Assembly: GCF_004944975.1 (NCBI RefSeq)
Contig: NZ_SPQG01000001.1
Span: 33,157 to 97,156 of the forward strand
DNA length: 64,000 bases
Reading direction: 5' to 3'
DNA from: Halorhabdus amylolytica
GTDB taxonomy: Archaea > Halobacteriota > Halobacteria > Halobacteriales > Haloarculaceae
A program made the position numbers and the translations under genes. Positions 62,812 to 64,000 of this stretch are shown here, in pieces (the first letter of the stretch is position 1; the number at the start of each line of letters is the position of its first letter). The notes beneath the pieces were generated by a model, which was given only the letters and a program-made list of their open reading frames with translations, ran no database searches and was not told the origin of the DNA.

Positions 62812-63308
62812 AACTCGTCGCAGTCACGTCATGTCCGACAGGTATCGCACACAGCCAGATGGCCGCCGAGGGACTCGAGCAGGCCGCCGAGAACCTCGGC
62901 CACGAGATCAAGGTCGAGATCCAGGGCGCGATGGGCGCTGAGAACGAACTCACCGGGGAAGACGTCGCCGAGGCCGACGCGGTCATCATCGCGGCCGACA
63001 CCTCGGTCAGCCGGGACCGCTTCGAGGGAAAACCGCTCGTCAAAGCGCCCGTCAAGGATGGGATCAACGACGCGGAAGACCTGATTCGGACGGCCGTCGA
63101 GAAGGCCGGCGGTAACGTCGAATCCCCCGCCGGGGACGAGCAGCCAGACACCGAAGGGGCTGGCGGGGAACCGGACGCCGAGACCGGGCAGTCACCGGAC
63201 GCAGGGACGGGTTCGACCTCGAAAAGCGAGGAGTCGGACCGCAAAGAGGACGACGGCGGGATCGTCGCCAAGATCAAGTCGCTGTTCAAGGGCGCGGCCG
63301 AACCCTGA
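62808..63308 (+). CDS. ptfB: PTS fructose-type subunit IIB with extended tail
   Basis: 166 residues. The phosphoryl carrier that hands phosphate to fructose at IIC. Active Cys9 is in SCPTGIAHSQMAAE. The IIB fold ends near residue 102. The rest is a low-complexity acidic linker (about 103-150) and a short amphipathic helix GGIVAKIKSLFKG at the very end, an addition to the usual 100-residue IIB. Overlaps ptsI by four bases and completes the operon. Confidence 0.93.
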   Translation: MKLVAVTSCPTGIAHSQMAAEGLEQAAENLGHEIKVEIQGAMGAENELTGEDVAEADAVIIAADTSVSRDRFEGKPLVKAPVKDGINDAEDLIRTAVEKAGGNVESPAGDEQPDTEGAGGEPDAETGQSPDAGTGSTSKSEESDRKEDDGGIVAKIKSLFKGAAEP

Positions 63309-63387
63309 CTGTATCGCCCCGTCCGATTCGGGCCTGACGACGCCGAGTTGCCTACAGTTTTACCCTCCGGGCCAGTAGGCCCGTGCG

Positions 63388-64000
63388 ATGACCGACGACG
63401 AGGTGCACGAGGGGCTGGCGGACGTGACAGTCACGGAGACAAGACTGAGCGATATCGACGGCGAGGCTGGACAGCTGTGGATCGCGGGCTATCCCGTCGC
63501 CGAACTGGCAGCGAACGCGACGTATCCCGAGACGGTCTTCCTGTTGTTGTACGACCGCTTGCCGGACGCCGCGGAACTCGAATCGTTCGAGGATCGACTG
63601 TGCTCGTATCGCACGCTCCCTGAACCCTGCCACGACGCCGTCGTCGCGGCCGCCCAGCGTGGGGCCGGGCCGATGGCCGCTCTCCGAATGGGTGCGGCGA
63701 CGGCGACAGCCGTCGAGCCGAACGATCCCGAGGCCGACGCTCTTCGGTTGATCGCTCGGTTGCCGACGATCACGGCGACATATTGGCGGGTGCTATCCGG
63801 TGAAGAACCGATCGAACCGCGCCTCGATCTCGGCCACGCCGCGAACTACCTGTATATGCTGACCGGCGAGGAACCGACCGACGCTCAGGTCGCGGGCCTG
63901 GAGACGTATCTCACTGCTGTCGTCGATCACGGACTCAACGCCTCGACGTTCACCGCCCGGACGATCGTTTCGACGGAGTCGGAACTCGTCTCGGCGATCA
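63388..64000 (+). CDS. citrate/methylcitrate synthase, 5' part (cut by window end)
   Basis: An open frame from ATG 63388 to the window edge (204 codons). Family traits: GLADVTVTETRLSDIDGEAG near the N-terminus (substrate loop), WIAGYPVAELA, GHAANYLYMLTGE, and VVDHGLNASTFTARTIVST, which contains a catalytic His of citrate synthases. It is either citrate synthase or 2-methylcitrate synthase. It starts 79 nt after the PTS operon; whether it is co-transcribed is unclear. The C-terminal half lies outside. Confidence 0.87.
   Translation, partial: MTDDEVHEGLADVTVTETRLSDIDGEAGQLWIAGYPVAELAANATYPETVFLLLYDRLPDAAELESFEDRLCSYRTLPEPCHDAVVAAAQRGAGPMAALRMGAATATAVEPNDPEADALRLIARLPTITATYWRVLSGEEPIEPRLDLGHAANYLYMLTGEEPTDAQVAGLETYLTAVVDHGLNASTFTARTIVSTESELVSAI

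Noticed and set aside
1-64000. Insertion sequences, CRISPR arrays, rRNA or tRNA genes
   Set aside because: No transposase motifs, no regularly spaced repeats and no cloverleaf with a valid T-arm were found in my reading; a tRNAscan or ISfinder search would be needed to exclude weak cases.

Overview
The window reads as chromosomal DNA of an extremely halophilic archaeon (class Halobacteria). Base composition is high in G+C, the proteins are very rich in Asp/Glu, most starts look leaderless with a TATA-like element about 25-32 nt upstream, and archaeal markers occur (aIF2 beta, UPF0058, UPF0212, HalX response regulator, PGF-CTERM anchor). A bacterial-type L-lactate dehydrogenase, a complete fructose phosphotransferase (PTS) operon and an ADP-forming acetyl-CoA synthetase point to a sugar-fermenting haloarchaeon. 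Halorhabdus is my best guess, made from gene content only. I found no rRNA, no convincing tRNA, no insertion sequence and no CRISPR array.

Layout. 1-9.4 kb: a LOV-type sensor kinase, mutL, an aldo/keto reductase, a methyltransferase and mutS. 9.5-19.6 kb: an anchored metalloprotease, ThiD-ThiN, a cupin, a zinc-ribbon regulator, an AIR-synthase-like protein, a DMT transporter, an AmrS-like radical SAM protein and a CBS membrane protein. 19.7-26.5 kb: L-lactate dehydrogenase, a tiny zinc protein, an SDR protein and membrane partner, an inositol monophosphatase remnant, a thioredoxin-like protein and a second mutS whose mismatch motif is changed. 26.5-33.7 kb: a KaiC-like/HalX signalling pair, a metallo-beta-lactamase protein, a P-loop pair, superoxide dismutase, photolyase, enoyl-CoA hydratase and small proteins. 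33.9-37 kb: menF-menD (menaquinone). 37-42.6 kb: J-domain protein, regulators, thioredoxin, aIF2 beta, OGG1-type glycosylase and acylphosphatase. 42.6-52.8 kb: NAD(P)HX repair enzyme, a six-PAS kinase, thioesterase, HflX, a hairpin-rich intergenic region, a phosphotransacetylase-like protein and acd. 53-64 kb: GfcR-like regulator, OBG/TGS GTPase, a ParB-box protein, aminotransferase, the glpR-pfkB-ptfC-ptfA-ptsH-ptsI-ptfB cluster and the start of a citrate synthase gene.

How the genes fit together. Two themes stand out. The first is sugar catabolism: fructose uptake and phosphorylation by the PTS, 1-phosphofructokinase, repression by GlpR, possible activation by GfcR, and overflow to lactate (Ldh) and acetate (Acd). 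The second is DNA and light/oxidative stress: MutL with the endonuclease motif, two MutS paralogs, photolyase, OGG1-type glycosylase, superoxide dismutase, and a kinase with an intact blue-light LOV core lying directly downstream of mutL.

Best candidates for something new are the hairpin-dense segment at about 49.44-49.57 kb, the LOV kinase with a degenerate receiver, the MutS paralog with F-Y-K in place of F-Y-E, the extended PTS IIB tail, and the cysteine-rich loop in the lactate dehydrogenase.
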